Assembly (NCBI RefSeq): GCF_005144475.1
Contig: NZ_SWJZ01000014.1
Coordinates: 1-64,000 of the forward strand
Direction of reading: 5' to 3'
Length of the DNA stretch: 64,000 nt
Source of the DNA: Rhodobacter capsulatus
GTDB lineage: Bacteria > Pseudomonadota > Alphaproteobacteria > Rhodobacterales > Rhodobacteraceae
Shown: positions 43,688-53,984 of the stretch, piece after piece
Numbering within the stretch: position 1 is the stretch's first letter
Layout: each line of letters starts with the position of its first letter
Program-made: the position numbers and the translations under genes
Notes under the pieces: model-generated
Seen by the model: only the letters and a program-made list of their open reading frames with translations
Told to the model about the DNA's origin: nothing
Databases searched by the model: none

Positions 43688-44335
43688 ATGGCCCAACCCG
43701 CGACCCGACCGACCGAAACCGCCGCGCATGACCGGCTTTACCGCAGCCTGCGCCAGCAGATCCTGACCGGCGAGCTCGCGCCCGGCCAGGCGATGACGCT
43801 GCGCGGCCTTGGCAAGCAATATGGCCTGTCGATGACCCCGGTGCGCGAGGCTTTGCGCCGGCTGGTGGCCGAGGGGGCGCTGACGCTGTCGTCCTCGGGC
43901 CGGGTCTCGACGCCGGAGCTGACGAACGAGCGGATCGAGGAGCTGGCGGCGCTGCGCGCGCTGATCGAGCCGGAACTGGCCTCGCGCGCCCTGCCCCGCG
44001 CGCATCTGGCGCTGATCGACCGGCTGTCCGCGATCAACACGGCGAATGCCGAGGCCGTCGCGCGGCGCGATGCGGTGGCCTATATCCGCACCAATCTGGA
44101 ATTCCACCGCACGCTTTACCTGCGCGCCCAGGCCCCGGCGATGCTGGCCGTGCTGGAAACGGTCTGGCTGCAGCTGGGCCCGACGATGCGGCAGCTGCAC
44201 GGCAAGTTCCCCCGCACCGAGCCGCCGCGGCATCACCGGCTGATTCTGGCGGCGCTGCGGGCGGGCGACGAACCGGGGCTGCGGCTGGCGGTGCGCACCG
44301 ATGTCACGCAGGGCCTGCGGCATCTGACCGGCTAG
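43688..44335 (+). CDS. GntR-family regulator (FCD subfamily)
   Basis: 215 residues. Winged HTH (LYRSLRQQILTGELAPGQAM, then LGKQYGLSMTPVREALRRL) and an FCD domain (ERIEELAALRALIEPELASR, TNLEFHRTLYLRA, RHHRLILAALRAGDE). It starts 30 bp after the metallopeptidase gene and may share its transcript. No divergent catabolic operon lies beside it, so the ligand and targets cannot be proposed. Confidence 0.9.
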   Translation: MAQPATRPTETAAHDRLYRSLRQQILTGELAPGQAMTLRGLGKQYGLSMTPVREALRRLVAEGALTLSSSGRVSTPELTNERIEELAALRALIEPELASRALPRAHLALIDRLSAINTANAEAVARRDAVAYIRTNLEFHRTLYLRAQAPAMLAVLETVWLQLGPTMRQLHGKFPRTEPPRHHRLILAALRAGDEPGLRLAVRTDVTQGLRHLTG

Positions 44336-44476
44336 GGGGGCGCTGCCCCCCCGTCCCTGCGGGACGCCCCCCCGGGATATTTGCGCCAAGGTAAAAGGGC
44401 GCCGGGTTGCGGCCAATTCTCCGATCGCGCAAATGTGCCAAGAAGCTGTGGCAGTTTCTTCTTGGCTGAAATACGC
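44335..44476. repeat. Composite intergenic repeat (GGGATATTTGC type followed by CCAAGAAG type)
   Basis: It begins with a G6/C7 hairpin (44335-44352) and a GTCCC/GGGAC stem (44353-44364). Next comes the 29-base unit with core GGGATATTTGCGCCAAGG (44368-44396). Finally an imperfect inverted repeat built on GCCAAGAAG / TTCTTCTTGGC (about 44430-44476) resembles the element at 54042-54094. It lies in the 175-bp gap before the thioesterase gene. Confidence 0.7.
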
Positions 44477-44510
44477 CTCTGGCACGTTTTCGATTTGCAC
44501 GAGGTCACCG

Positions 44511-45014
44511 ATGATGAACCCTTTGTCCGCCGAAGAGCGCAAGACGCTGGAAATGACCGTGTTGATGACGCCGGATCTGGCGAATTTTTCCGGCAAGGTG
44601 CACGGGGGCGCGCTGCTGAACTGGCTTGATCGCGTCGCCTTCTCGCTCGCCTCGCGCTATTCGGGGCGCTATGCGGTGACGATTTCCGTCGATCAGGTGA
44701 TCTTCAAGGAACCGATCCATGTCGGCGAGCTGGTGCGGTTTCGCGCCTCGGTGAACCACACCGGGCGGTCCTCGATGGAGATCGGCATCCGGGTCGAGGC
44801 GGAAAACATCCGCGAGGGCACGCGGCGGCACACCAACAGCTGCTATTTCACCATGGTCGCGGTGGATGAGACCGGCAAGACCGTGCCGGTGCCGATGCTG
44901 GAGCCTGCGGACGAGACCGAGATGCTGCGCTGGAAGGCGGCCGAGCTGCGCAAGGCGCTGCGGCGCGAGCACGAGGCGCAGATGGAGGCCGCGGCGCTGG
45001 GCAAGTCGGAGTAG
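44511..45014 (+). CDS. Acyl-CoA thioesterase, hotdog fold (YciA/ACOT type)
   Basis: 167 residues. One hotdog domain: NFSGKVHGGALLNWLDRVAF (the long helix with the substrate-positioning HGG), YAVTISVDQVIFKEPIHVGE and NHTGRSSMEIGIRVEAE. These are standard YciA-like features. It hydrolyses acyl-CoAs; chain preference is unknown. The C-terminal tail (KAAELRKALRREHEAQMEAA) is a charged helix that could help hexamer formation. Start: ATG at 44511 with GAGGT upstream. Confidence 0.9.
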   Translation: MMNPLSAEERKTLEMTVLMTPDLANFSGKVHGGALLNWLDRVAFSLASRYSGRYAVTISVDQVIFKEPIHVGELVRFRASVNHTGRSSMEIGIRVEAENIREGTRRHTNSCYFTMVAVDETGKTVPVPMLEPADETEMLRWKAAELRKALRREHEAQMEAAALGKSE

Positions 45015-45087
45015 GCTCCCCCCCCTTTTGACGTTGAGCGGGGGCAGGCGCTTTGCTAGCCTGCCCCAACCGAACCGGGAGACCTGC

Positions 45088-45711
45088 ATGTATCGCCGCA
45101 CTTTTCTGACAAGTCTGGCCGCGCTGGGCGTGGCTGCAAAGCCGCTCTTCGCGCAGGCCCCCGCCGCGGCTCCGGCCGCCGCTGCCGCGCCTGCGGCGGC
45201 GTCTCCGGCGGCGGTTGCCCCCGCCAAGACCTGGCCGATCGCGCCGCAATTCTACCCGACCGAGGTGGATGTGAAGCCCGATCTGGCGGTGGGCTCGATC
45301 ATCGTCGTCTCGGACAAGTTCTTCCTTTACCACATCATCGCGCCGGGCAAGGCGATGCGCTACGGCGTGGCCGTCGGCCGCGCGGAGCTGCAGTTCCGCG
45401 GTCAGGCCACGGTGGCGCGGAAAGTCGAATGGCCGAGCTGGAAACCCACCCCCGAGATGGTGAAGCGCAGCCCCAGCCATTACGCGAAATATGCCGAAAC
45501 CGGCATGGCCGGGGGCCCGGGCAACCCGCTGGGGGCGCGGGCCATGTATCTGTTCCAGAACGGCCATGACACCGGCATCCGCATCCATGGCACGATCGAG
45601 CCCGCCTCGATCGGCCATGCCGTCTCGAACGGCTGCCTGCGCATGGTGAACGATCATGTGATGGCGCTTTACAAGGTGGTCGAGCTGGGCACGCCGGTCA
45701 CGGTCTACTGA
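45088..45711 (+). CDS. L,D-transpeptidase (YkuD domain)
   Basis: 207 residues. N-terminal signal (YRRTFLTSLAALGVAAKPLF, with an RR pair that could allow Tat export), an Ala/Pro linker, then a YkuD domain with H167 in IRIHGTIEP and catalytic C183 in SNGCLRMVNDH. These enzymes make 3-3 peptidoglycan crosslinks or attach proteins to murein. RSPSHYAKYAETGMAGGPGN is the conserved segment before the active site. Its stop overlaps the mnmH start (TGATG). Confidence 0.92.
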   Translation: MYRRTFLTSLAALGVAAKPLFAQAPAAAPAAAAAPAAASPAAVAPAKTWPIAPQFYPTEVDVKPDLAVGSIIVVSDKFFLYHIIAPGKAMRYGVAVGRAELQFRGQATVARKVEWPSWKPTPEMVKRSPSHYAKYAETGMAGGPGNPLGARAMYLFQNGHDTGIRIHGTIEPASIGHAVSNGCLRMVNDHVMALYKVVELGTPVTVY

Positions 45712-46757
45712 TGCTTCTGACCTCGGTCGCCGAGGCGGCGGCGCTTGATTTTGACACGATCATCGACGTGCGCTCGCCTGCGGAATATGCGCTTGATCAT
45801 CTTCCGGGGGCGATCAACCTGCCCGCGCTCTCGGATGCGGAACGCGCCCGGGTCGGCACGATCTACAAGCAGGTCTCGCCCTTTGACGCGCGCAAGATCG
45901 GCGCGGCGCTGGTGGCGCGGAATGTCGCCGCGCATCTGGAGGGCCCTTTGGCGGACAAGACCGGGGGCTGGCGGCCCTTGGTCTATTGCTGGCGCGGCGG
46001 GCAGCGCTCGGGGTCGTTTGCGACGATCCTGCGCGCGGTGGGCTGGCGCACCGATCTGCTCGAGGGCGGCTACAAGAGCTGGCGGCGGCTGGTGCTGGAG
46101 ACGCTGGCGCAGCCGATCCGGGCGCCGGTCGTCGTGCTGGATGGCAACACCGGCTCGGCCAAGACCGCGATCTTGCAGGCCGCCCGGGCGCAGGGCGCGC
46201 AGGTGATCGACCTCGAGAGGCTGGCCAATCACCGCGGCTCGATCTTTGGCGCGCTGCCGGGCGGGCAACCGGCGCAGACCGGCTTCGAGGGCAGGCTGGC
46301 GCTGGCCTTGGCGCAGCTGGATCCGGCGCGGCCGGTGATCCTGGAGGGCGAAAGCGCCAAGGTGGGGCAGATCCAGCTGCCGAAAAGCCTGTGGGCGGCG
46401 CTGCGGGCGGCGCCGCGACTGCGGCTGGCGGCGCCCCTGCCCGCGCGCGCGGCCTATCTGGCGCGGGCCTATGCCGATATCGTCGCCGATCCCTTGCGGC
46501 TGTCGCGGCTGATCGACCAGCTGCGCCCCTATCACCCCGCCGAGGTGATCCACCGCTGGCATGGGCTGGCCGGGGCGCGGGCCTTCGAGGCGCTGGCGGC
46601 CGAGCTGATGCAGCGCCATTACGATCCGCGCTACGACAAGCACCGCGCGCGGCAGGATCACCGGGTGATCGAGATTGCAGCCGCGAGCCTTGCCCCCGAG
46701 GCTTTGGCCGCGCTGGCGGCCGATGTCATGGCTGCGGCAGGGCGGTTGCTGGCCTGA
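45711..46757 (+). CDS. mnmH: tRNA 2-selenouridine synthase (MnmH/SelU)
   Basis: 348 residues. The N-terminal rhodanese domain carries the catalytic C93 in VYCWRGGQRSGSFA; the C-terminal half has a P-loop (LDGNTGSAKTAIL). The enzyme replaces sulfur by selenium at the wobble 2-thiouridine of certain tRNAs, through a geranylated intermediate, using selenophosphate from SelD. A selD gene elsewhere would be expected. Overlap with the L,D-transpeptidase gene indicates co-transcription only, not a shared pathway. Confidence 0.92.
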   Translation: MLLTSVAEAAALDFDTIIDVRSPAEYALDHLPGAINLPALSDAERARVGTIYKQVSPFDARKIGAALVARNVAAHLEGPLADKTGGWRPLVYCWRGGQRSGSFATILRAVGWRTDLLEGGYKSWRRLVLETLAQPIRAPVVVLDGNTGSAKTAILQAARAQGAQVIDLERLANHRGSIFGALPGGQPAQTGFEGRLALALAQLDPARPVILEGESAKVGQIQLPKSLWAALRAAPRLRLAAPLPARAAYLARAYADIVADPLRLSRLIDQLRPYHPAEVIHRWHGLAGARAFEALAAELMQRHYDPRYDKHRARQDHRVIEIAAASLAPEALAALAADVMAAAGRLLA

Positions 46758-46819
46758 AGCACTTTTTCCCGATTTCGCCCTTGACGCCCCCGCCGCCATC
46801 CCTTAGTGACGCCGCCAGT

Positions 46820-46896
46820 GGCTAGGTAGCTCAGCAGGTTAGAGCACGTGACTCATAATCACGGGGTCGGGGGTTCGAGTCCCCCCCTCGCCACCA
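46820..46896 (+). tRNA. tRNA-Met (elongator, anticodon CAT)
   Basis: 77 nt with encoded CCA. D arm GCTCAGCAGGTTAGAGC, anticodon stem CGTGA/TCACG with loop CTCATAA (anticodon CAT), variable GGGTC, T arm GGGGGTTCGAGTCCCCC. The ACTCATAAT loop is that of elongator Met tRNAs; lysidine-type tRNA-Ile2 is less likely. Acceptor GGCTAGG/CCTCGCC has one T-C mismatch at position 4-69. Confidence 0.92.
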
Positions 46897-47069
46897 ACTT
46901 CCCCCTTCGTGAATTTGAACCGGCGCGCTGACCAGCGCGGCTTGTGGCCTTGCGCCCGGCTTGCGGATGCAATCCTGCGGCAGACCCGCCTGACGTCACG
47001 CCCCCCGAAATGAAACGGGGGAGCCGAAGCCCCCCCGCCTGATCCGGTCGCCCGGGCGACAAGATCCGT

Positions 47070-47990
47070 TCAGACCTTCAGCGCCGGGATGATCTGTTTC
47101 TTGCGGCTCATGATGCCCGGCAAAACCACGGTGTCGCCGGTCACGGTGCAGGGGAAAGAGGCCTCGGCGATGCGCTTGACGAAATCGTTCGGCACCAGCA
47201 GCGTCGCCTCTTCCTTCAGGATGTCGACGACGAACAGAAGCACCTGATCGGCGCCGTCTTCCTTGGCCACATCGACCATCGATTCCATCAGGCTGTCCTT
47301 GCGGTCCAGGATCAGCTTCGGCGCGGTGGTTTCCAGCACCGAGACGCGCAGCTCCTTGCCATCGACGGTGTATTCTTTCGAATCCATCCGCAAGAGCGCG
47401 GCATCCGAGAACTCGGACACGTCCGATTTCGCCTCGAACATCGCGGTGGCCAGCGCGGCCATGTCCACGCCCAGATCGGCGGCCAGTTTCTCGCACACGG
47501 CCTTGTCATGCGCGGTGGTGGTGGGGCTGCGGAATTCCAGCGTGTCGGACAGGATGCACGACAGCATCGCGCCCTTGATGCCGCGCGGGGCTTTCGCCAC
47601 CGCCTCGCCCATCAGGTCGAACATGATCGTGGCGGTGCAGGCCAGCGGGCGGATGGTGATGTCGATCGGGCCCTTGGTTTCCAGACCACCGACCAGCTTG
47701 TGGTGGTCGATGATGGCCAGGATGTCGGCCTTGTTGATGCCCTCGGGCAGCTCGGCCGGGTTGTTCGTGTCGACGATGACGACCTTGTCACCGGCGTCGA
47801 CGCCCGCGATGATCTCGGGTTTCGGCAGATCCCAGTGGCTCAGCACGAAGGCCGCTTCGGTGTTGGGCTCGCCCAGCAGCACCGGTTTCGCGGGCTGGCC
47901 CAGCACCTCGGTCATGTACCAGGCCCAGATGATGGGCGAGCCGGTCGAGTCGGTGTCGGGGGATTTGTGGCCGAAAACCTTGGTGGTCAT
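47070..47990 (-). CDS. ppaC: Manganese-dependent inorganic pyrophosphatase (family II)
   Basis: 306 residues, DHH-family phosphoesterase. Metal-binding motifs in order: FGHKSPDTDST, VIVDTNNPAEL, AIIDHHKLVGG, and LEFRSPTTTAHD; the C-terminal DHHA2 domain has SRKKQIIPAL with the substrate-binding SRKKQ. It hydrolyses pyrophosphate in the cytoplasm, driving biosynthetic reactions. Start: ATG at 47990 preceded by CGAGGAA. Divergent from groESL. Confidence 0.95.
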   Translation of the reverse strand: MTTKVFGHKSPDTDSTGSPIIWAWYMTEVLGQPAKPVLLGEPNTEAAFVLSHWDLPKPEIIAGVDAGDKVVIVDTNNPAELPEGINKADILAIIDHHKLVGGLETKGPIDITIRPLACTATIMFDLMGEAVAKAPRGIKGAMLSCILSDTLEFRSPTTTAHDKAVCEKLAADLGVDMAALATAMFEAKSDVSEFSDAALLRMDSKEYTVDGKELRVSVLETTAPKLILDRKDSLMESMVDVAKEDGADQVLLFVVDILKEEATLLVPNDFVKRIAEASFPCTVTGDTVVLPGIMSRKKQIIPALKV

Positions 47991-48131
47991 GCGTTCCTCG
48001 GGTGTTGGATGGGGATTTTGGCGCTTTATAGGGCCTTGGCCCCCGCTTGTCACGTCTTGCCCACGCCATTTCGCACCTGCAGCATCACGGCGCGTGATCG
48101 GCGCCCGTGCAAATTTTTCCGACCCCGGGTG

Positions 48132-48160
48132 TTGACAGGCCGGGGGGGCGATGACTAACT
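48132..48160 (+). promoter_or_regulatory. Housekeeping-type promoter of groESL
   Basis: TTGACA (48132-48137), a 17-bp spacer, and CTAACT (48155-48160). It sits directly upstream of the CIRCE element, the usual arrangement for HrcA-controlled groE promoters. Confidence 0.75.
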
Positions 48161-48169
48161 CCCGGGTCG

Positions 48170-48196
48170 TTAGCACTCGCCAACGTCGAGTGCTGA
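48170..48196 (+). promoter_or_regulatory. CIRCE operator (HrcA binding site)
   Basis: TTAGCACTC-N9-GAGTGCTGA, one base from the consensus CIRCE inverted repeat. It lies 34 bp upstream of groES. HrcA represses groESL here until heat or misfolded protein titrates GroEL. Confidence 0.95.
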
Positions 48197-48230
48197 AAGC
48201 ATGAACCTGGAACCTTAGGGAGTGACCCAG

Positions 48231-48518
48231 ATGGCATTCAAACCGCTGCATGACCGCGTGCTGGTCAAACGCGTTCAAAGCGAAGAAAAAACCAAGGGCG
48301 GCCTGATCATCCCCGATACGGCGAAGGAAAAACCGGCCGAGGGCGAAGTTGTCGCCGTCGGCGCCGGCGCGCGCAAGGATTCGGGCGAGCTGATCGCGCC
48401 CTCGGTCGCCGTGGGCGATCGCATCCTGTTCGGCAAATGGTCGGGCACCGAAGTCACGCTGGATGGCGTCGAGATGCTGATCATGAAAGAGTCGGACATC
48501 ATGGGGATCATCTCGTAA
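48231..48518 (+). CDS. groES: Co-chaperonin GroES
   Basis: 95 residues, standard size. Starts [20 protein letters not shown]; the mobile loop [13 protein letters not shown] binds GroEL, and [13 protein letters not shown] and [14 protein letters not shown] are conserved. Start: ATG at 48231 (a GTG nine bases earlier is part of the ribosome-binding region). First gene of the CIRCE-controlled operon. Confidence 0.97.
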   Translation: MAFKPLHDRVLVKRVQSEEKTKGGLIIPDTAKEKPAEGEVVAVGAGARKDSGELIAPSVAVGDRILFGKWSGTEVTLDGVEMLIMKESDIMGIIS

Positions 48519-48536
48519 TCGACGAGAAGACCCTGA

Positions 48537-50204
<1,668 letters not shown>

Positions 50205-50226
50205 TCTTCCCTGCCGGGGAAGATCG

Positions 50227-50253
50227 AAGGGCGCCCGCAAGGGCGCCCTTTTT
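50227..50253 (+). terminator. Terminator of groESL
   Basis: A perfect 10-bp AAGGGCGCCC / GGGCGCCCTT stem with a GCAA tetraloop, followed by TTTTT. It starts 23 bp after the groEL stop. Confidence 0.92.
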
Positions 50254-50271
50254 CGTTGCCGTGGCAGGCGG

Positions 50272-50685
50272 TTATTGCTGCATGCCCTTGATGTATTCCA
50301 TCAGCCGCACCAGCCGCGCCGGGGTCGGCGTCGCGATGCCGTCGCCCGTGTCGTAAAGCACCACCGGCCCGTCCAGCATCGGCTCGAAGGACGGCATCTC
50401 GCCCGCCTGCGCCCCGATCATCTCGCCATGTTCGCGGTGCCCGACGATCTTCGACATCACCCGCGCCTCGGGAAAGCGGCCGTCGTTCATCATCGTCAGA
50501 TCGGCCAGCGAGACCGGATGCAGCTTCAGCTCCTGCGCGATCGGCCCGGGATCGCCCCCGGTGCCATGGCAGCCCGCACAGTAATCGGCATAGTCCCTTG
50601 CGGGCGAGGGCGCCGTCAGATCGACCGCCCCCATGCAGGCCGCCAGCCCCATCGCCCCGCCGAAGCAGATCAGAATCGCACGCAT
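50272..50685 (-). CDS. Small c-type cytochrome, probable lipoprotein
   Basis: 137 residues. The N-terminus (ILICFGGAMGLAAC) ends in a lipobox with Cys17, so the protein is probably lipid-anchored in the periplasm. The haem site is YCAGCHGTGGDPGP (CxxCH, residues 36-40); methionines in DLTMMNDGRF or AGEMPSFEPM could be the sixth ligand. It resembles small class I cytochromes used as electron shuttles, but no partner oxidase or reductase is adjacent. Start: ATG after GGAGGTGTGCG. Confidence 0.82.
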   Translation of the reverse strand: MRAILICFGGAMGLAACMGAVDLTAPSPARDYADYCAGCHGTGGDPGPIAQELKLHPVSLADLTMMNDGRFPEARVMSKIVGHREHGEMIGAQAGEMPSFEPMLDGPVVLYDTGDGIATPTPARLVRLMEYIKGMQQ

Positions 50686-50758
50686 CGCACACCTCCGTTT
50701 GACGGCAGCAAAGCATGCGGCGGGGCCGCCCGCCCTGATGCAGCGCAAATGGCGGGGC

Positions 50759-53611
50759 TCAATGCGCCTCGGCCCAGCTGGCCCCCTGCCCCGCATCGAC
50801 GACAAGCGGCACCGAAAGCTGCACCGCCGGATCGGCCGCGCCTTCCATCACCGCGCGCGCCACCGCGATCAGCGGATCGACGGCGCTTTCCGCAACCTCG
50901 AAGATCAGTTCGTCATGCACCTGCAAGAGCATCCTTGCGGGCAGATGCGCGATGGCGGCGGGCATGCGGATCATCGCGCGGCGGATGATGTCGGCCGCCG
51001 CCCCCTGAATCGGCGCGTTGATCGCGGCGCGTTTGGCAAAGCCCGCGCCGGGCCCCTTGGCGTTGATCTCGGGCGTGTGGATCTTGCGGCCGAAAAGCGT
51101 TTGCACGAAGCCCTGCGCCTTGGCGAAGGCCACGGTTTCGTCCATATAGGCGCGGATGCCCGGGAACCGCTCGAAATAGCGGTCGATGAAGCCCTGCGCC
51201 TCGCTCCGCGGGATGCGCAGGTTGCGCGCAAGACCGAAGCCCGAGATGCCATAGATGACGCCGAAGTTGATCGCCTTGGCGCGGCGGCGCACCATCGGGT
51301 CCATCCCCTCGACCGGAACGCCGAACATTTCGGACGCCGTCATCGCGTGAATGTCGATGCCACGGGCGAAAGCCGCCTTCATCTCGGGCAGGTTCGCGAC
51401 ATGGGCAAGGATGCGGAGTTCGATCTGCGAGTAATCGAGCGAGACGATGCGATGCCCCGGCGTTGCCACGAAAGCCTCGCGGATGCGGCGGCCTTCATCG
51501 CTGCGCACGGGGATGTTCTGCAGGTTCGGATCGGTCGAGGCCAGCCGCCCGGTGTTCGCCCCCGCGATGCTGTAAGAGGTGTGCACCCGGCCGGTCTCGG
51601 GGTTCACATGCGTCTGCAGCGCATCCGTGTAGGTGGATTTCAGCTTGGCGATCTGGCGCCAGTCGAGCACCTTCGAAGCCAGCTCTGCCGCCTGTTTGTG
51701 ATCCTCCATCGTGGTGATGTCTTCGAGCACATCGGCCCCGGTCGCCCAGGCCCCGGTCTTGCCCTTTTCGCCGCCCGGCACGCCCAGCTTGTCAAACAGG
51801 ATCTCGCCCAGCTGCTTGGGGCTGCCCACGTTGAAGGGCTGGCCTGCAAGGGCTTGAATTTCCTCCTCAAGCCCCGCCATGCGCTGCGCAAAGACATTCG
51901 ACATCCGGGCGAGGACGGCGGGATCGACCTTGACCCCCGCCATCTCCATTTCCGCCAGAACCGGCACCAGCGGGCGTTCCAGCGTCTCATAGACCGTCGT
52001 CACCCTGGCCCGGTGCAGCTGCGGCTTGAAGGCGGCCCAGAGCCGGAAGGTGATCTCGGCATCCTCGGCCGCGTAAGCCGTGGCCTTGTCCACGGGAACC
52101 TTGTCAAAGGTGATCTGCGCCTTGCCGGTGCCGATCAGCTCCTTGATCGGGATCGGCCGGTGCTGCAGATATTCCTCGGACAGCGCGTCCATTCCATGCC
52201 CGTGCAGGCCGGAAAACATCGCATAGGACATCAGCATCGTGTCATCGAAAGGCGCGACGCGGATGTTGCGCCGGGCGAAGATCTTCCAGTCGTATTTCAT
52301 GTTCTGGCCGATCTTCAGGATGCTTTCATCCTCCAGAACCGGCTTCAGGATCGCAAGCGCTTCGTCCATCGGCATCTGCCCCGCCGCCCGCGCGGTGGTG
52401 CCGAAAAGATCGTCGCCGCCGGTCGTATGGCCCAGCGGAATGTAGCAGGCCCGCCCCGGCCCGGTGCAAAGCGAGACACCGACCAGATCGGCCTGCATCT
52501 CGTCCAGCGAGGTGGTCTCGGTATCGACGGCCAGCACGCCGGTTGCCTGCGCCTCGGCCAGAAAGTCGCGCAGCGCGGCGGCCTCGGTGATGCACAGATA
52601 GCGGCCGGGGTCGATCGGCGCGACATCCTCGGCCTGCGGTTGGATCCGGGCCTGCGGCGCCGCCCCCTCGGCCCAGCGCGCGGCGGCATCAGATTTGGGC
52701 GCGGGGGCGCCAACCGGGATTTCGCGGCCGAATTTCTCGGCCACGCGCTTGGTCAGGTTGCGGAACTCCATCGCCTCCAGGAAAGCGATCAGCGCCTCGG
52801 GCTCGGGCTCCTTCACCTCGAGACTGTCGAGCCCGAAGTCGAGCGGCACATGGTCCTCGAGCGTGACGAGCCGTTTCGAGACCCGGATCTGCTCGGCGAA
52901 ATTGAGCAGCGTTTCGCGCCGCTTGGGCTGCTTGATCTCGCCCGCCCGCGCCAGCAGCGTTTCCAGATCGCCATAATCCGCAATCAGCTGCGCCGCGGTC
53001 TTGATGCCGATGCCGGGGGCGCCGGGCACGTTGTCGACGGAATCGCCCGCCAGCGCCTGCACGTCGATCACCCGGTTCGGCCGCACGCCGAATTTCGCCT
53101 CGACCTCCTCGGGACCGATGACGATATTCTTCATCGCATCCAGCATCACCACGCCATCGCCCACCAGCTGCATCAGATCCTTGTCCGAGGAAATGATCGT
53201 GACCCGCCCGCCCGCCTCGCGCGCTTGGCGCGCAAGAGTGGCGATGATGTCATCGGCCTCGAAGCCCTCGATTTCCAGACAGGCGAGGTTGAAGGCGCGG
53301 GTGGCGTCGCGGGTCAGCGGGAATTGCGGCCGCAGATCCTCGGGCGCGGGGGGGCGGTTTTCCTTGTAGGCGGGATAGATCTCGTTGCGGAAGGTCTTGG
53401 AACTGTAGTCGAAAATCACCGCCGCATGGGTGGGCGCATCGGCGCCCCGCGCGTCTTCGATGTAGCGGAAGATCATGTTGGTGAAGCCCGCCACGGCGCC
53501 GACGGGCAGCCCGTCGGATTTGCGCGTCAGCGGCGGCAGCGCGTGATAGGCGCGGAAGATGAAGGCCGAGCCGTCGATCAGATGCAGATGGCAGCCTTTT
53601 CCGAAACTCAT
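50759..53611 (-). CDS. polA: DNA polymerase I
   Basis: 950 residues, full length with all three domains. 5'-3' flap nuclease (about 1-300: LIDGSAFIFRAYHALP, FEADDIIATLARQAREAG, GIKTAAQLIADYG), 3'-5' proofreading exonuclease (about 345-545: LAVDTETTSLDEMQADLVGV, so the catalytic DxE is intact) and family A polymerase (motif A DYSQIELRILAHV, motif B RRAKAINFGVIYGISGFGL, motif C QVHDELIFEV). Roles are Okazaki-fragment maturation and repair synthesis. Start: ATG after GAGGAGGCGC. Confidence 0.97.
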   Translation of the reverse strand: MSFGKGCHLHLIDGSAFIFRAYHALPPLTRKSDGLPVGAVAGFTNMIFRYIEDARGADAPTHAAVIFDYSSKTFRNEIYPAYKENRPPAPEDLRPQFPLTRDATRAFNLACLEIEGFEADDIIATLARQAREAGGRVTIISSDKDLMQLVGDGVVMLDAMKNIVIGPEEVEAKFGVRPNRVIDVQALAGDSVDNVPGAPGIGIKTAAQLIADYGDLETLLARAGEIKQPKRRETLLNFAEQIRVSKRLVTLEDHVPLDFGLDSLEVKEPEPEALIAFLEAMEFRNLTKRVAEKFGREIPVGAPAPKSDAAARWAEGAAPQARIQPQAEDVAPIDPGRYLCITEAAALRDFLAEAQATGVLAVDTETTSLDEMQADLVGVSLCTGPGRACYIPLGHTTGGDDLFGTTARAAGQMPMDEALAILKPVLEDESILKIGQNMKYDWKIFARRNIRVAPFDDTMLMSYAMFSGLHGHGMDALSEEYLQHRPIPIKELIGTGKAQITFDKVPVDKATAYAAEDAEITFRLWAAFKPQLHRARVTTVYETLERPLVPVLAEMEMAGVKVDPAVLARMSNVFAQRMAGLEEEIQALAGQPFNVGSPKQLGEILFDKLGVPGGEKGKTGAWATGADVLEDITTMEDHKQAAELASKVLDWRQIAKLKSTYTDALQTHVNPETGRVHTSYSIAGANTGRLASTDPNLQNIPVRSDEGRRIREAFVATPGHRIVSLDYSQIELRILAHVANLPEMKAAFARGIDIHAMTASEMFGVPVEGMDPMVRRRAKAINFGVIYGISGFGLARNLRIPRSEAQGFIDRYFERFPGIRAYMDETVAFAKAQGFVQTLFGRKIHTPEINAKGPGAGFAKRAAINAPIQGAAADIIRRAMIRMPAAIAHLPARMLLQVHDELIFEVAESAVDPLIAVARAVMEGAADPAVQLSVPLVVDAGQGASWAEAH

Positions 53612-53656
53612 GTGCGCCTCCTCTTTTGCTTCGTTGTGCCACAGCCCCCCGCAAAC

Positions 53657-53682
53657 GAAAAGGCGGCCGCGGGGCCGCCTTT
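53657..53682 (-). terminator. Terminator between the zf-CHCC gene and polA
   Basis: A 10-bp AAAGGCGGCC / GGCCGCCTTT stem with a 4-base loop (53659-53668 / 53673-53682), flanked by T residues on the minus strand. It separates the small zinc-finger gene from polA. Confidence 0.75.
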
Positions 53683-53703
53683 GCATCGTCGCGGGGCGCG
53701 GGC

Positions 53704-53886
53704 TCAGTGGTCTTCGACGGCGTTGGCGCGGTCGATGATGAATTTCTTGCCGCAATAGGGGCAGCAGATCTCGCCGCTCTCGCGCGGGATGGTCAGATAC
53801 ACCTTGGGGTGGCCCAAAGCGCCTTCGCCGCCGTCGCAGGCGCCTTTCCAATGGGTGACGACCTTGATTTCGGGGGCGTTCGACAT
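53704..53886 (-). CDS. zf-CHCC zinc-finger protein (NDUFS6-like)
   Basis: 60 residues. Zinc ligands are visible as CDGGEGALGHP and CCPYCGKKF, the C-H-C-C pattern of the zf-CHCC family. In mitochondria and alphaproteobacteria a homologue (NDUFS6) is a complex I accessory subunit. Whether this copy associates with complex I is unknown. Start: ATG with AGGAGCC upstream. Followed by a terminator. Confidence 0.88.
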   Translation of the reverse strand: MSNAPEIKVVTHWKGACDGGEGALGHPKVYLTIPRESGEICCPYCGKKFIIDRANAVEDH

Positions 53887-53984
53887 GGCTGGCTCCTGAG
53901 CGCGGCAAATGGGTCGGACGGAGTTATGCGAAATAACGCCGCAGCGCGCAAGCGTTCCGCGCGGCCCCCCTCGGCAGGCGGCCG

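Noticed and set aside
46859-47062. Open frame overlapping tRNA-Met on the minus strand (VARGGLEPPTP)
   Set aside because: Again the translation of a tRNA gene in the antisense direction, with no coding signature.
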